From the NCBI RefSeq assembly GCF_039880525.1, contig NZ_CP156989.1, positions 2,046,001 to 2,110,000 of the forward strand: a DNA stretch of 64,000 nucleotides, written 5' to 3'. This stretch comes from Agrococcus sp. ProA11. Lineage in GTDB: Bacteria; Actinomycetota; Actinomycetes; Actinomycetales; Microbacteriaceae. Below the pieces are notes generated by a model. It saw nothing but the letters and a program-made list of their open reading frames with translations. It searched no databases and was not told the DNA's origin. Position 1 is the first letter of the stretch; the number at the start of each line of letters is the position of its first letter. Of the stretch, positions 34,975-44,212 are shown in pieces. The position numbers were made by a program, and so were the translations under genes.

Positions 34975-36042
34975 TCAGTACCAGGCGTCGCCGGTGCGGC
35001 GGGTGTAGACCGCGCGCAGCCAGCGGCCCGCCTTCTGCCAGAGCGCGAAGCGACTGCTCAGCGGCAGCTCGTACGTCGGCATGTACTTCACCGGCTCCTG
35101 CGCCCACGCGGTCTTGAACGTGTAGAGGCCGCGGATCTCGCTCGTCTCCCACTCGACCGGGTCGGGGATGTTCGCGAGCTCGTAGAGCGTGACGCCCTGC
35201 CCGTGCAGGTCCTGCATGATCTTCCACTGCATGAGGTAGGGCGCGAAGATCTTCGCGTTCTCGCGGATCGAGCCCGCATCCTTGTACCAGGCGGTGTCGC
35301 CGAAGCGCATCACGAACGCCATCGACTGCACCTCGCCCTCGTAGTACGCGACGTAGAAGTGGCCCTGGCCCACCGTCTTGTAGACATCCCAGATGCGCTG
35401 GAAGTACTCCGGGTGGCGGAAGTAGCCGCCCGAGCGCGTCTTGGTCTCGCCGATGAGCCGGTGCATCTCCGCCTCGTTGTCGGGCGTCATCTCGGTCTTC
35501 TCGACCGTCACGCCGAACTTGTTCTCGGCAGCGCGGTAGGAGTTGCGGGCGCGCTTCTTGAAGCGCGCCGCGACCTCGTCGAGCGAGCCCGTCAGGTCGA
35601 CGGCCACCGCGTGCTGATACTGGCTGGATGCCGCGGGCACCCAGCCGTTGCGCTCGAACGCGGCGATCAGCTCGGGGTCCTCAGCCTGGAACGTCTCCAT
35701 CTTCAACCCGAACCAGCGCTTCGGGTAGGCCTTGGCGCGCGCGGTGATCGCGTCGATCGCCGCCGCGTCGATGCCGGAGACGCGCGGCAGGAACAGCATG
35801 CGCCCGGCGAGCGGCGCGGTGCGCTCGAAGAGCTGGATCGGCAGCTCGCGCTCACCGCCGTCGGCGGTCGGCACCGCGACGACGTCGCGCAGCGCCCTCC
35901 AGGGGCTCTGCTCGCGGGTCCTGGCCCACGCATCCGACTGCATGTAGTGGGCGCGGGACTGGCCCGCCAGCACCTGGGCATCCCACGCTGCCCCGTCGGT
36001 CGCCTTGGCGGACTTCGGCTCGTTGGCGGCGGAGGTGCTCAT
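34975..36042 (-). CDS. FemX/FemAB-type aminoacyltransferase
   Basis: 355 aa. Two GNAT-like halves typical of Fem proteins: FLPRVSGIDAAAIDAITARAK...QYQHAVAVDLTGSLDEVAARF and KKRARNSYRAAENKFGV, then HFYVAYYEGEVQSMAFVMRFGDTAWYKDAGS. They use aminoacyl-tRNA to add cross-bridge residues to lipid II (FemX/MurM). The KKRARNSYR segment and YYEGE...F block are diagnostic. Cytosolic, membrane-facing. ATG 36042 starts after a Ser/Arg-free leader; no strong Shine-Dalgarno is seen. It sits alone, upstream of the helicase-like gene. Confidence 0.88.
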   Translation of the reverse strand: MSTSAANEPKSAKATDGAAWDAQVLAGQSRAHYMQSDAWARTREQSPWRALRDVVAVPTADGGERELPIQLFERTAPLAGRMLFLPRVSGIDAAAIDAITARAKAYPKRWFGLKMETFQAEDPELIAAFERNGWVPAASSQYQHAVAVDLTGSLDEVAARFKKRARNSYRAAENKFGVTVEKTEMTPDNEAEMHRLIGETKTRSGGYFRHPEYFQRIWDVYKTVGQGHFYVAYYEGEVQSMAFVMRFGDTAWYKDAGSIRENAKIFAPYLMQWKIMQDLHGQGVTLYELANIPDPVEWETSEIRGLYTFKTAWAQEPVKYMPTYELPLSSRFALWQKAGRWLRAVYTRRTGDAWY

Positions 36043-36213
36043 GCGCTCGCTCTCTGGCTGGATGCGGGGGTCACTGCGGCGCCGATGGCACCACCCTCGA
36101 TGCTACCGGCGCGGTCGCGGGCGAAGCGTGATCGCCCATGTCGTGTGCGACGCTGACGAGAGCCTGAGCCGCGCAGGGCCGATGCGACGCAAGCGAGGAG
36201 TAGGTTCGCGAGC

Positions 36214-37293
36214 ATGAGGCTGATGGGGCCGACAATCGCCGAGCGGTACGAGCCCCGCGCGAACGCGCTCAACGCTGTGCGGCTTGCGCTCGCCCTGCTC
36301 GTCATCGTCTGGCACTCCTTCCCGCTCTCGGGCAACCGCATCGAGTGGCACCCGCTGCAGCAGTTCATGGGGCAGACCGCTGTCGATGGCTTCTTCGCCA
36401 TCAGCGGCTTTCTGATTCTCGGCAGCTGGCTGCGCAACCCGCGGTGGTTCCCGTACCTGATGGCCAGGGTGCTCCGGATCTTCCCCGCCTTCTGGGTGTG
36501 CTTGGTCGTGACCGCGTTCCTGATCGCGCCGGTGGCGACGATGCTCGCCACCAGCGGCAGCTACGGCAGCGCTATCTCCGTCGAGAGCGTCACCTACGTG
36601 CTGAAGAACGCGGCGCTTCGCATGTTCCAGGACCGCATCGGCGACACCCCGCTCGGGGTGCCGTTCACGGCCACCTGGAACGGCTCGATGTGGACGCTCT
36701 GGTGGGAATTCCTCTGCTACGTGGGCGTGCTGGCGCTGGGCGTGCTGGGGCTCCTGCGCCGCTCGTGGATCCTGCCCGCCGCATTCGTGCTTGGCCTCGT
36801 GGCCGTCATCGGCACCGGCTACGGCCCGATCGAGAACTTCTACGTCGCGACCGCCGCACGGTTCGGCACCATGTTCCTTGCCGGAGCGCTGCTGCACATC
36901 TACGCGCATCGCATACCGCTCACCTGGCCGCTCGTGGCCCTCGCGAGCGCCGCAACCATCGCCACCATGTGGCTGCCCGACTACCGCCTGCTGGGCGCAT
37001 TGCCGCTCGCCTATGCCATGTTCGGCATCGGTGCACTCGTGCAGCATCCACGGATGCGGCTGCGCAACGATCTTTCCTACGGCACCTACATCTACGCATT
37101 CCCGGTGCAGCAGCTGCTGGCATCGGCGGGCGTGCACGAGTTGGGCGTGCCCCTCTACGTGGCGGCGAGCATCGGCGTGACGCTGGCGGCCGCGGCTGCC
37201 AGCTGGTTCCTCATCGAGCGGCACGCGCTGAAGCTCAAGCCCAGGCGGCGCGCCTCCGCCGGCGCGCCGCTCGAGGTGACTGCTCAGGGCTGA
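36214..37293 (+). CDS. Acyltransferase 3 family membrane protein
   Basis: 359 aa with about ten membrane helices. The N-terminal segment NALNAVRLALALLVIVWHSFPL contains the catalytic-type His, followed by VDGFFAISGFLI and the RVLRIFPAFW block, all typical of acyltransferase_3/OafA proteins. They O-acetylate surface sugars or peptidoglycan. ATG 36214 follows TAGGTT and 7 nt (36201-36213), leaderless. Neighbours give no substrate, though the polysaccharide theme of the window fits. Confidence 0.87.
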   Translation: MRLMGPTIAERYEPRANALNAVRLALALLVIVWHSFPLSGNRIEWHPLQQFMGQTAVDGFFAISGFLILGSWLRNPRWFPYLMARVLRIFPAFWVCLVVTAFLIAPVATMLATSGSYGSAISVESVTYVLKNAALRMFQDRIGDTPLGVPFTATWNGSMWTLWWEFLCYVGVLALGVLGLLRRSWILPAAFVLGLVAVIGTGYGPIENFYVATAARFGTMFLAGALLHIYAHRIPLTWPLVALASAATIATMWLPDYRLLGALPLAYAMFGIGALVQHPRMRLRNDLSYGTYIYAFPVQQLLASAGVHELGVPLYVAASIGVTLAAAAASWFLIERHALKLKPRRRASAGAPLEVTAQG

Positions 37294-37370
37294 GCAGCAC
37301 CCGCGCTCAGCGCGGGCCTCGCGGACCCGCACGCAGCGCAAGCCCGGCATCGCGCGCGAAATTGCGCCCC

Positions 37371-37399
37371 TTGACCGCCGATCGGGGCGGGCATACGTT
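37371..37399 (+). promoter_or_regulatory. Promoter of the giant two-gene cassette
   Basis: TTGACC (37371-37376) and TACGTT (37394-37399) are spaced exactly 17 bp, the best -35/-10 pair in the 184-bp gap before the cassette. Confidence 0.6.
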
Positions 37400-37448
37400 C
37401 ACGAACGAGTCCGGGGGTTCGGGTCACCGGTAGGAGGCCCGGTCCAAG

Positions 37449-37467
37449 CCCTCGGCTCGGCCGAGGG
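37449..37467 (+). promoter_or_regulatory. Hairpin that would hide the ribosome binding site of the giant gene
   Basis: CCCTCGG-CTCGG-CCGAGGG forms a perfect 7-bp stem. Its right arm contains the GAGGGAG used as Shine-Dalgarno for the ATG at 37478, so folding would block translation initiation. Confidence 0.5.
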
Positions 37468-37477
37468 AGTGACGTCT

Positions 37478-40400
37478 ATGGCCGTCTGGGACGATATCGC
37501 CTCCAGCGTGGAGGATCCGGCAGCCCTGCAGCGCCTGGAACCGCTGCTCGCTCGGCTGGATGACGAGCCAGAGGACATCGTCGACAGCAACGGCGATCCG
37601 TGGCGCGTCTGGGAGGACGACCTCGGCGGCGACGACCCGCTCACGATCGTCCCCAGCCGCTCCGCCGTGGGACCGGGCGGTGCGGACGACGGCGTGCTCG
37701 TCATGCCCGACCCCACCGTCAACGTGAGGGTGGCGCTCGCGCTGGATGCGCCCGGCGGCGACCCCGACGGCGGCATCCGCGTGACCCTGAGGACGCCCGG
37801 CCTGCTGTTCCGCCCGCCCCGCCTGGTGCCGGCGCTGCTCGACAGCCGCGGCCAGCTGCGACCCGACCCGTCGAAGCAGCATGTCGAGTTCCGCCTGCCG
37901 CGTGTGCGGATCCGCATCGAGCGCCCGGCCGACGGCGCCTTCTCGACCCGGATGCTCGGCGCGTCGACCGACGACGACGACCCCGGGCCGGAGCGCCTCT
38001 ACGAGTTCATCCAGATGGTGCCGCCGTATGCGCTGAGCGGCCCCGACGCGACGTTCGGCTTCGCCTTCCGCTCCGCGGTGCTGGACATGAGCGAGACCGA
38101 GACCCCGTCGAGCCCCGGCGCCGACGTGATCAGCCTCCCCGACGACTGGCAGGGGCTGTGGCTGCCGGAGGCCCGGATCTTCGTCGCACCGGATGGCCTG
38201 CAGGGCATCGCGGTCAGCGCCGGCGTGCGCGACCTCTACGTCGGCATCGGCGACAGCGACGGCCTGAGCGGCGAGTTCCAGGTGGAGGTCGTCAACCGCG
38301 GCGGCGCGCCCACGCTCGGGCTGCGCATCCACACCCCGAACGGTGAACTCATCCCCATCGCCGCCGATGCCACCAGCGCCGAGGCGCCGGCCGGCTCGAC
38401 AATCGTCGCCGACGCCAATGGCGGGCTCGCCCCGCACACCTACCAGCTGGTGATCGGCGGCACCGCGGTCTCGGGAGACCGCGCCCCGCTGGGATCCCTG
38501 GCGACGCCCGCCTCGGTCTCCGCGACGGTCAACGATGCCGGCGCGCACACCACCACGCGAGCGCTCACCGTCTCCCTCCGGACGGCAGCGCGACCCGGCG
38601 ATGGTGAGCCGGCACCCAGCACCAATCCGGCCACCATCACCCGCCCGCCTGCAGCAGAGGTCGTCATCCGCATCGCGCGCCAGACGGCGACCGAGGTGGT
38701 ACTGCACGCGCCCGCGGCGCATGGCGAGCTCACCTGGACCACGCCCGCCGGGAGCCAGACGACCGCGGCCGGCGGCGAGGTGACGGTCGCCGTCGCGCCC
38801 GGCGCATCGTCGGTGGCCGTGAGCGTCAGCGAACGCGTCGTCGGCGTCGAGGTGAGGGAGGACTGCTTCTTCACGTTCGCGTCGCCGCGGGCGAACGAGA
38901 CGGCGACCGCGACCGCCCTCGCGACCTACCAGCGCGACGCCGGCAACACGAGCCAGCAGGCGCAGCTCGGTCAGCGCGGATCGTTGACGGCCCCGTTCTT
39001 CCGCGACGGCGCCGCGACGCGGTTCGCCCGCTACCCGGGCGTCGCCTGGGTGATCGACGGCTTCGCCTCCTACGAGGGCAGGCCCGAGCAGCGGGACTAC
39101 AACCGGGCGCTGAGCGAACGACGTATGGCGGTGCTGCAGGCGATGCTGGCCGACCTCGGCATCACGAACGTCGCGCTCGGCACCGCGCACGGCCACGACC
39201 GCGCCGTCACCCCCGCGGCTGGCGAGCCGCCGTCCGGGTCCGGTGAGTGGCGCCGCGCGACCGCCTCGACCACCACGGCGGACGTCACCCTCTCCGGCAG
39301 CGCCACGCTCGACCGCCCGGCCTCCCCGACGCCGGTGACGCCGGACGTCGACCCGGTGCCGCAGGAGCCCGGCCGACCGGACTGCTTCCGCAAGATCGGC
39401 GTCCGCGTGCGGATCGAGCAGGACATCTTCACGCGCCTGGAGATCTACGGCGAGTTCGACATCGAGACCGCCACCGAGGGCCGGCTGCCCGCCGCGTCGA
39501 ACGACCTGCCGCCCAACCCGTCCGACGGCATCGTCTCGTTCCTCATCGGCCTCAAGCTCGCGGCCGACCGCTCATCGTGGGAGGTTCGCGGCGAGTTCCG
39601 CGGCGACGACGCCGACCTCGACGGACTCGTGCGCTGGTCGGATGCGAACGGCGACGACACCGCCCTCAACATCCTGGGCGGCGTCGCGATCATGGCGCCG
39701 CTGATGGCGATCGCCACCCCGCCGACGGCCGATGGCACGGACCTCGTGCCGATGGTGCTGATCGGTGCCGCCGCCGGCGCGCTGGGCGCCTCCGGCGTGC
39801 TCAAGACGCACTCGCTGATCCTGCGCGGCGTGGAGCTCGTGGTCGCCGACACGCTCATCGACGCCACCGACGCGACGGGGCCCACTCGCACGACCATCAC
39901 CCTGCTGTTCGACATCGAGACCGCCTTCTCGTTCGACGCCGGCATCATCGAGATCGACCCCGCGAAGCCGGTCACGACGCGCTACAAGGCGATCGGCGTG
40001 CGGGCCGGCTGGGATGAGGTCGACGACGGATCGGGCGGGGTCGACTACGCCCCCGTGCCGGTCTTCGACGCGTCGCGCGGCTACACGCTCGACATCCCCG
40101 CCGGGTCGATGTCGGCGACGCCGCCCCTCGATGAGCTGCTGCGGATCCTCGGCGTGCAGGTGAGCCGCAGCAATCCCGCCTACCTCGAGCTCGAGGTGGC
40201 GCTGGGCATCGACCTCGGCGTCATCTCGGTCGACTCCGCACGCGTGCGGATCCTGCTCGACACTCCCACCGACATCGAGCTGACGAAGCTCGCGGCGTCG
40301 ATCGAGATCCCCGGCGCCCTGCACGGCAAGGGCTCGGTGAGCATCGACGAGCACGGGTTCAGCGGCGCCCTCGACATCACGCTCACCTCGATCAACCTGC

Positions 40401-43400
40401 GGGCCGCGGCGACCATCACCGTCAGCACGCATCCCACCGACGGCTACACCGGCGTGCTGGTCGGCGCGGAGGTCGAGTTCCCGGTGCCGCTGGTGCTGGG
40501 AGGGTCGGGGCTCGGCATCTTCGGCTTCAGCGGCGGCGTGGCGATCAACTACACGCGCAACAGCGGCAGCGAGCCCACCGCGGCGCTGCAGTGGGTGCAC
40601 CGCCAGCTCGCCGGCGACGGGGTCATGGACGGATCGGGCTGGACGCTCGACTCCGGCACGTTCGCGATCGCGGCGGGGATGCTGGTCGGCACGCTTGAGG
40701 GCGGCTTCCTCATGCACCTCAAGGGCATGCTGATGATCGAGATCCCCGGACCTCGCCTGCTGCTGATCATGAAGGCCGACGTGATCAAGGCTCCGCCCGC
40801 GCTCGGCGCCACCCAGAGCGCCACGTTCCTGGCCGTGCTCGATCTCGACGTGGTGCGCGGCACCATCACCATCGCGATCGTCGCCGAATACACGATCGAG
40901 CGCATCCTGCAGATCCGGGTGCCGGTCACCGCGTTCTTCCCGACGAAGGGCGACACGCGCCACTGGTTCATCGATCTCGGCAGCTTCGACGACCCGATCA
41001 CGGTCGCGGTGCTGGACGCGTTCGAGGGCACCGGCTACCTGATGATCCACGGCGCCGGGCTGACGCATCCCAACCTCGGCGTCACCACGACCGGGCTCAC
41101 CGTCACCGCCGGGTTCCACCTGCGCGCCGTGCTCATGGGCTCGAAGAGCATCGGGCTGTACCTGGAGGCGACGGCGGGCTTCGACGTGCTCCTCGCCTTC
41201 GAGCCGGTGTTCCTCGCCGGTCGCATCTACGTGACCGGCGAGCTGCGCCTGTTCATCATCAGCATCGGCGCCAGCGCCGAGCTGCAGATCCGGGTGGGGC
41301 AGGAGGATCCCGCGCAGCCGGACCAGACGACGTTCGTGTTCGGCGAGGTCTGCGGCAAGGTCGACTTCTTCTTCTTCTCCGTCAAGGGGTGCGTCTCGCT
41401 CGAGATCGGTCACCAGCCGACGCTGCCGCCCGCCCCGGACCTGGTGCTGGGCGTCTCGCTCGTCGGCCGCGGCCCCGCACTGATCGAGGGCGATGGGGCG
41501 GAGCGCATCATCGACGGCAAGCTCGGCGTCGCCGTGGCGGGCGACGGCAGCGCGGTCCCGGTCGCCGACCGCCTGCAGGTGCCGATCGATGCCATCCCCG
41601 TGATCGCCTTCAGCGCCACGCCGGACCTCGAGCCCGGCGGCACGGTGCTGGGCACCGCGCCGGTCGGCCCCAGCAGCGCCGGGTTCACGGGCGGATGGGT
41701 GAAGCGCGGCGACCTGTGGGTGCGGTACCGCGTGACCTCGGTGACGCTGCTGGAGGGTTCCACGACGTTCGACCCCGACGGCCAGCAGACCCCGTCGGCG
41801 TGGTGGGCGCAGAGCCCACCGGATCCGTCGCTGGTCGACAGCCTGGCGCTGCTGAGCTGGATCCCGAATGCCACGCCGCATGCGCTGCCCTACGGCGAGA
41901 CGCTGGTCGAGGGGCTCACCCGCGAGTGGGATGTGTGCACCCCCGCTGCACCCCCGGCCGAGTCGCTGTGGACGTTCGACCGCCAGCGACTCGGACCCGA
42001 CGCCACCGGATGGCACCTGCGCGGCCTGAGCTGGCCGGACCCCGCCGACACGCAGGAGCCGCAGCGGACGCGCGTCGACCTGCACGTCACGGAGCCGTGG
42101 CGCACCGGGCACGCGGTCGCCGACCTGCTCGGTCCCAGTCCTGGCCGGATCGTCGGCGACGCGGTCGGCTGCGCGAGCGAGGAGGCGATCCCGCCGTCGC
42201 TGCAGGCCTGGGGCGACGACATCCGTGCCAGCCGGGCCGCGGGACTGGAGCAGCCGCTCGGACGCGAGGATCTCGCCGAGGCGCTGGCGGCCGGCGCATC
42301 GCTGCTCGACGCCGTCGCCGCGGTCACCGACCTGGGCTGGGATCCGCAGCTGAACCCCGAGGTCGGCGGCTGCGAGGGACGCATCCTCGAGGCGCCGCTC
42401 GGGCTCGACGACGACCCCTCGGTCGCGGGACCGGCCAGCGACCGCAGCGTCGTCGTCGAGGCTTGGGAACAGGCCCGGCACGAGCCCAATGCGCTGCGCA
42501 ACGCCGTGCGCATCACCCCCACCTCGGCCCTCACCACGATGAGCGTCATGCTGCTGGTTCCCGACCGGCAGCTGGCCGCGGGCTCCCTGACGATCCGGCG
42601 GCTGAAGGCAGACGGATCGGAGCTCGACGCAACCGCGGTCACGCAGGCCCACCGCGTGGGCGCCGGTGCGACGGTGCCCACCACCTGGTGGGATCCGAAC
42701 CTCGGCCCGTGGGCCGACCCCGTCTCGCGCGCGGGACGCGCGGCGGCCCGGATCGCGCAGTCGCGCCCGGCCGACGAGAAGGGCAGGTTCGCCCTGGTGT
42801 TCGTCGAGCTGCCCGACGCGGGTGAGACCGCGATGGTCGACATCGGCTGGCAGCGAGCCGTCGCCCCCTCGGCGAGCCCGTTCTTCGTCATCGCGCTCGC
42901 CGGGCTGACGCTCGCCGAGCGCGAGCGCCACACGCGCCAGAGCGACTACCTCGCGGAGCGTCGCGCTGCCGTCGAGACGACCCTGACCCAGGACCCGAGC
43001 GATCACGCGCTGCTGCGCCCCGGCCGCTCGTACACGGTCCGGGTGGCGTGGCAGTCGCAGACGGTGGAGCAGCCAGAGCGGCCCGGCGATGTTCCGGGGG
43101 CCTGGGATCCCGGGGCTCCGGCGGAGTACACGTTCTGGACCGTCGAGCGCGACGCGCGGCCGGCCGACCTCTCGCCATGGCTGCTCGCCACGGCACCGAC
43201 GACGGGAGAGCACGGCGTGCTGTGCACGCAGCCGGTGCGCCTGGCGCTCTCGAGCCAGAGCGTGACGCGGCTGTTCGCGGCGCACGGCCGCACGCTGCAG
43301 GTGCGCGTGCGCGCGGCCAGCGGATCGCACCCGCCGCCTCCGGGCGGCGCGGCCGATGATCTGGTGCTGATCCCGATGGATCCCGGTGGCATCCGGCGCG

Positions 43401-44212
43401 CGCTGAGCCCCGCAGTCGACGTCTCCTCCGCCTTCCACAAGGGACTGCGCGAGGTCGCCGACGCGCTCCCGTGCGTCGACCCTGGGCCCGCGCCGGATCG
43501 TGAGGAGATCTTCATCCCCTACCACTTCGATCCGCTCACCGAGTATCTGATCGACGTGTTCGCCGTCCCGGACGGCGCCACGACCGTCACCGATGACGAC
43601 CGCGTGCACCGGATCTCGTTCACGACCTCCCGCTTCGACACCGTCGGGGAGCTGGCCGCGCTGGTCAGGTTCGGCCCGACGAGCGACATCGCGCTCACGA
43701 ACCCGAGCGCGCTCGACTCCCTGACGGACCGGCCCAGCGGAGCCGAGCTCGACGAAGCGTTCCTGGCCGCCGGACTCGATGCACCCACCGTGCCGAGGGT
43801 CTCGTCGACCACCGTCGCCTGGGGAGTGCGGGGCGGCGTGATGGAGCCGATCGCGGTCATCATCGAGAGCAACGAGACGCTCTGGCGCTCCCGTTCGCAG
43901 CCGGTCGAGCAGCATGCCGACGCGGACAGCGAGGATCCTCGCCACACCTGGTGGGTCCGCACCCCCACCGACTGGATGACGGTCGAGACGAGCGGCGACG
44001 CCGCCGTCCGCCGGCGCATCCGCGGCCCGGGAGACACGCGGCTGGTGGTGCTGCTCGAGCCAGGGCAGCGCGGGAAGACGCTCAGCATCGACCTGGTGGT
44101 GCCCGCAGATCCGTTCTGGCGATCGCCGGACTCCCCGGGGGACGGCGATGAGCAGCGCTCCCCGATGGCGTCCTTCGTGCTCAGCCAACCCATCTGGGAG
44201 GTGGAGGACTGA
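37478..44212 (+). CDS. Giant beta-rich protein with OmpA-like domain, function unknown
   Basis: 2244 aa, no signal peptide or clear membrane helix. Residues ~500-575 contain VAWVIDGFASYEGRPEQRDYNRALSERRMAVLQAM, the pattern of an OmpA-like peptidoglycan-binding fold. From ~640 to ~1330 come amphipathic beta stretches such as VPLVLGGSGLGIFGFSGGVAINY, GGFLMHLKGMLMIEIPG and LAGRIYVTGELRLFIISIG, which remind me of DUF6603-type regions; I cannot confirm that. The last ~900 residues are further Ig-like/beta segments with Trp-Pro-rich stretches. ATG 37478 is chosen because GAGGGAG lies 8 nt before it. It overlaps the next gene by one base (TGATG) and the pair is transcribed together. A large structural or assembly protein is the likeliest reading. 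Confidence 0.75.
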   Translation: MAVWDDIASSVEDPAALQRLEPLLARLDDEPEDIVDSNGDPWRVWEDDLGGDDPLTIVPSRSAVGPGGADDGVLVMPDPTVNVRVALALDAPGGDPDGGIRVTLRTPGLLFRPPRLVPALLDSRGQLRPDPSKQHVEFRLPRVRIRIERPADGAFSTRMLGASTDDDDPGPERLYEFIQMVPPYALSGPDATFGFAFRSAVLDMSETETPSSPGADVISLPDDWQGLWLPEARIFVAPDGLQGIAVSAGVRDLYVGIGDSDGLSGEFQVEVVNRGGAPTLGLRIHTPNGELIPIAADATSAEAPAGSTIVADANGGLAPHTYQLVIGGTAVSGDRAPLGSLATPASVSATVNDAGAHTTTRALTVSLRTAARPGDGEPAPSTNPATITRPPAAEVVIRIARQTATEVVLHAPAAHGELTWTTPAGSQTTAAGGEVTVAVAPGASSVAVSVSERVVGVEVREDCFFTFASPRANETATATALATYQRDAGNTSQQAQLGQRGSLTAPFFRDGAATRFARYPGVAWVIDGFASYEGRPEQRDYNRALSERRMAVLQAMLADLGITNVALGTAHGHDRAVTPAAGEPPSGSGEWRRATASTTTADVTLSGSATLDRPASPTPVTPDVDPVPQEPGRPDCFRKIGVRVRIEQDIFTRLEIYGEFDIETATEGRLPAASNDLPPNPSDGIVSFLIGLKLAADRSSWEVRGEFRGDDADLDGLVRWSDANGDDTALNILGGVAIMAPLMAIATPPTADGTDLVPMVLIGAAAGALGASGVLKTHSLILRGVELVVADTLIDATDATGPTRTTITLLFDIETAFSFDAGIIEIDPAKPVTTRYKAIGVRAGWDEVDDGSGGVDYAPVPVFDASRGYTLDIPAGSMSATPPLDELLRILGVQVSRSNPAYLELEVALGIDLGVISVDSARVRILLDTPTDIELTKLAASIEIPGALHGKGSVSIDEHGFSGALDITLTSINLRAAATITVSTHPTDGYTGVLVGAEVEFPVPLVLGGSGLGIFGFSGGVAINYTRNSGSEPTAALQWVHRQLAGDGVMDGSGWTLDSGTFAIAAGMLVGTLEGGFLMHLKGMLMIEIPGPRLLLIMKADVIKAPPALGATQSATFLAVLDLDVVRGTITIAIVAEYTIERILQIRVPVTAFFPTKGDTRHWFIDLGSFDDPITVAVLDAFEGTGYLMIHGAGLTHPNLGVTTTGLTVTAGFHLRAVLMGSKSIGLYLEATAGFDVLLAFEPVFLAGRIYVTGELRLFIISIGASAELQIRVGQEDPAQPDQTTFVFGEVCGKVDFFFFSVKGCVSLEIGHQPTLPPAPDLVLGVSLVGRGPALIEGDGAERIIDGKLGVAVAGDGSAVPVADRLQVPIDAIPVIAFSATPDLEPGGTVLGTAPVGPSSAGFTGGWVKRGDLWVRYRVTSVTLLEGSTTFDPDGQQTPSAWWAQSPPDPSLVDSLALLSWIPNATPHALPYGETLVEGLTREWDVCTPAAPPAESLWTFDRQRLGPDATGWHLRGLSWPDPADTQEPQRTRVDLHVTEPWRTGHAVADLLGPSPGRIVGDAVGCASEEAIPPSLQAWGDDIRASRAAGLEQPLGREDLAEALAAGASLLDAVAAVTDLGWDPQLNPEVGGCEGRILEAPLGLDDDPSVAGPASDRSVVVEAWEQARHEPNALRNAVRITPTSALTTMSVMLLVPDRQLAAGSLTIRRLKADGSELDATAVTQAHRVGAGATVPTTWWDPNLGPWADPVSRAGRAAARIAQSRPADEKGRFALVFVELPDAGETAMVDIGWQRAVAPSASPFFVIALAGLTLAERERHTRQSDYLAERRAAVETTLTQDPSDHALLRPGRSYTVRVAWQSQTVEQPERPGDVPGAWDPGAPAEYTFWTVERDARPADLSPWLLATAPTTGEHGVLCTQPVRLALSSQSVTRLFAAHGRTLQVRVRAASGSHPPPPGGAADDLVLIPMDPGGIRRALSPAVDVSSAFHKGLREVADALPCVDPGPAPDREEIFIPYHFDPLTEYLIDVFAVPDGATTVTDDDRVHRISFTTSRFDTVGELAALVRFGPTSDIALTNPSALDSLTDRPSGAELDEAFLAAGLDAPTVPRVSSTTVAWGVRGGVMEPIAVIIESNETLWRSRSQPVEQHADADSEDPRHTWWVRTPTDWMTVETSGDAAVRRRIRGPGDTRLVVLLEPGQRGKTLSIDLVVPADPFWRSPDSPGDGDEQRSPMASFVLSQPIWEVED

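Noticed and set aside
37411-37420. GGGGGTTCG resembling the tRNA T-arm as a possible att site
   Set aside because: Only nine bases match the tRNA-Arg T-arm, in the wrong orientation; likely chance.
39572-44188. A 1538-codon open frame antisense to the giant gene
   Set aside because: Very long antisense frames arise in high-GC DNA opposite a real gene; the peptide is Arg/Asp/His-biased and resembles nothing. The sense frame has normal amino-acid use and a promoter.
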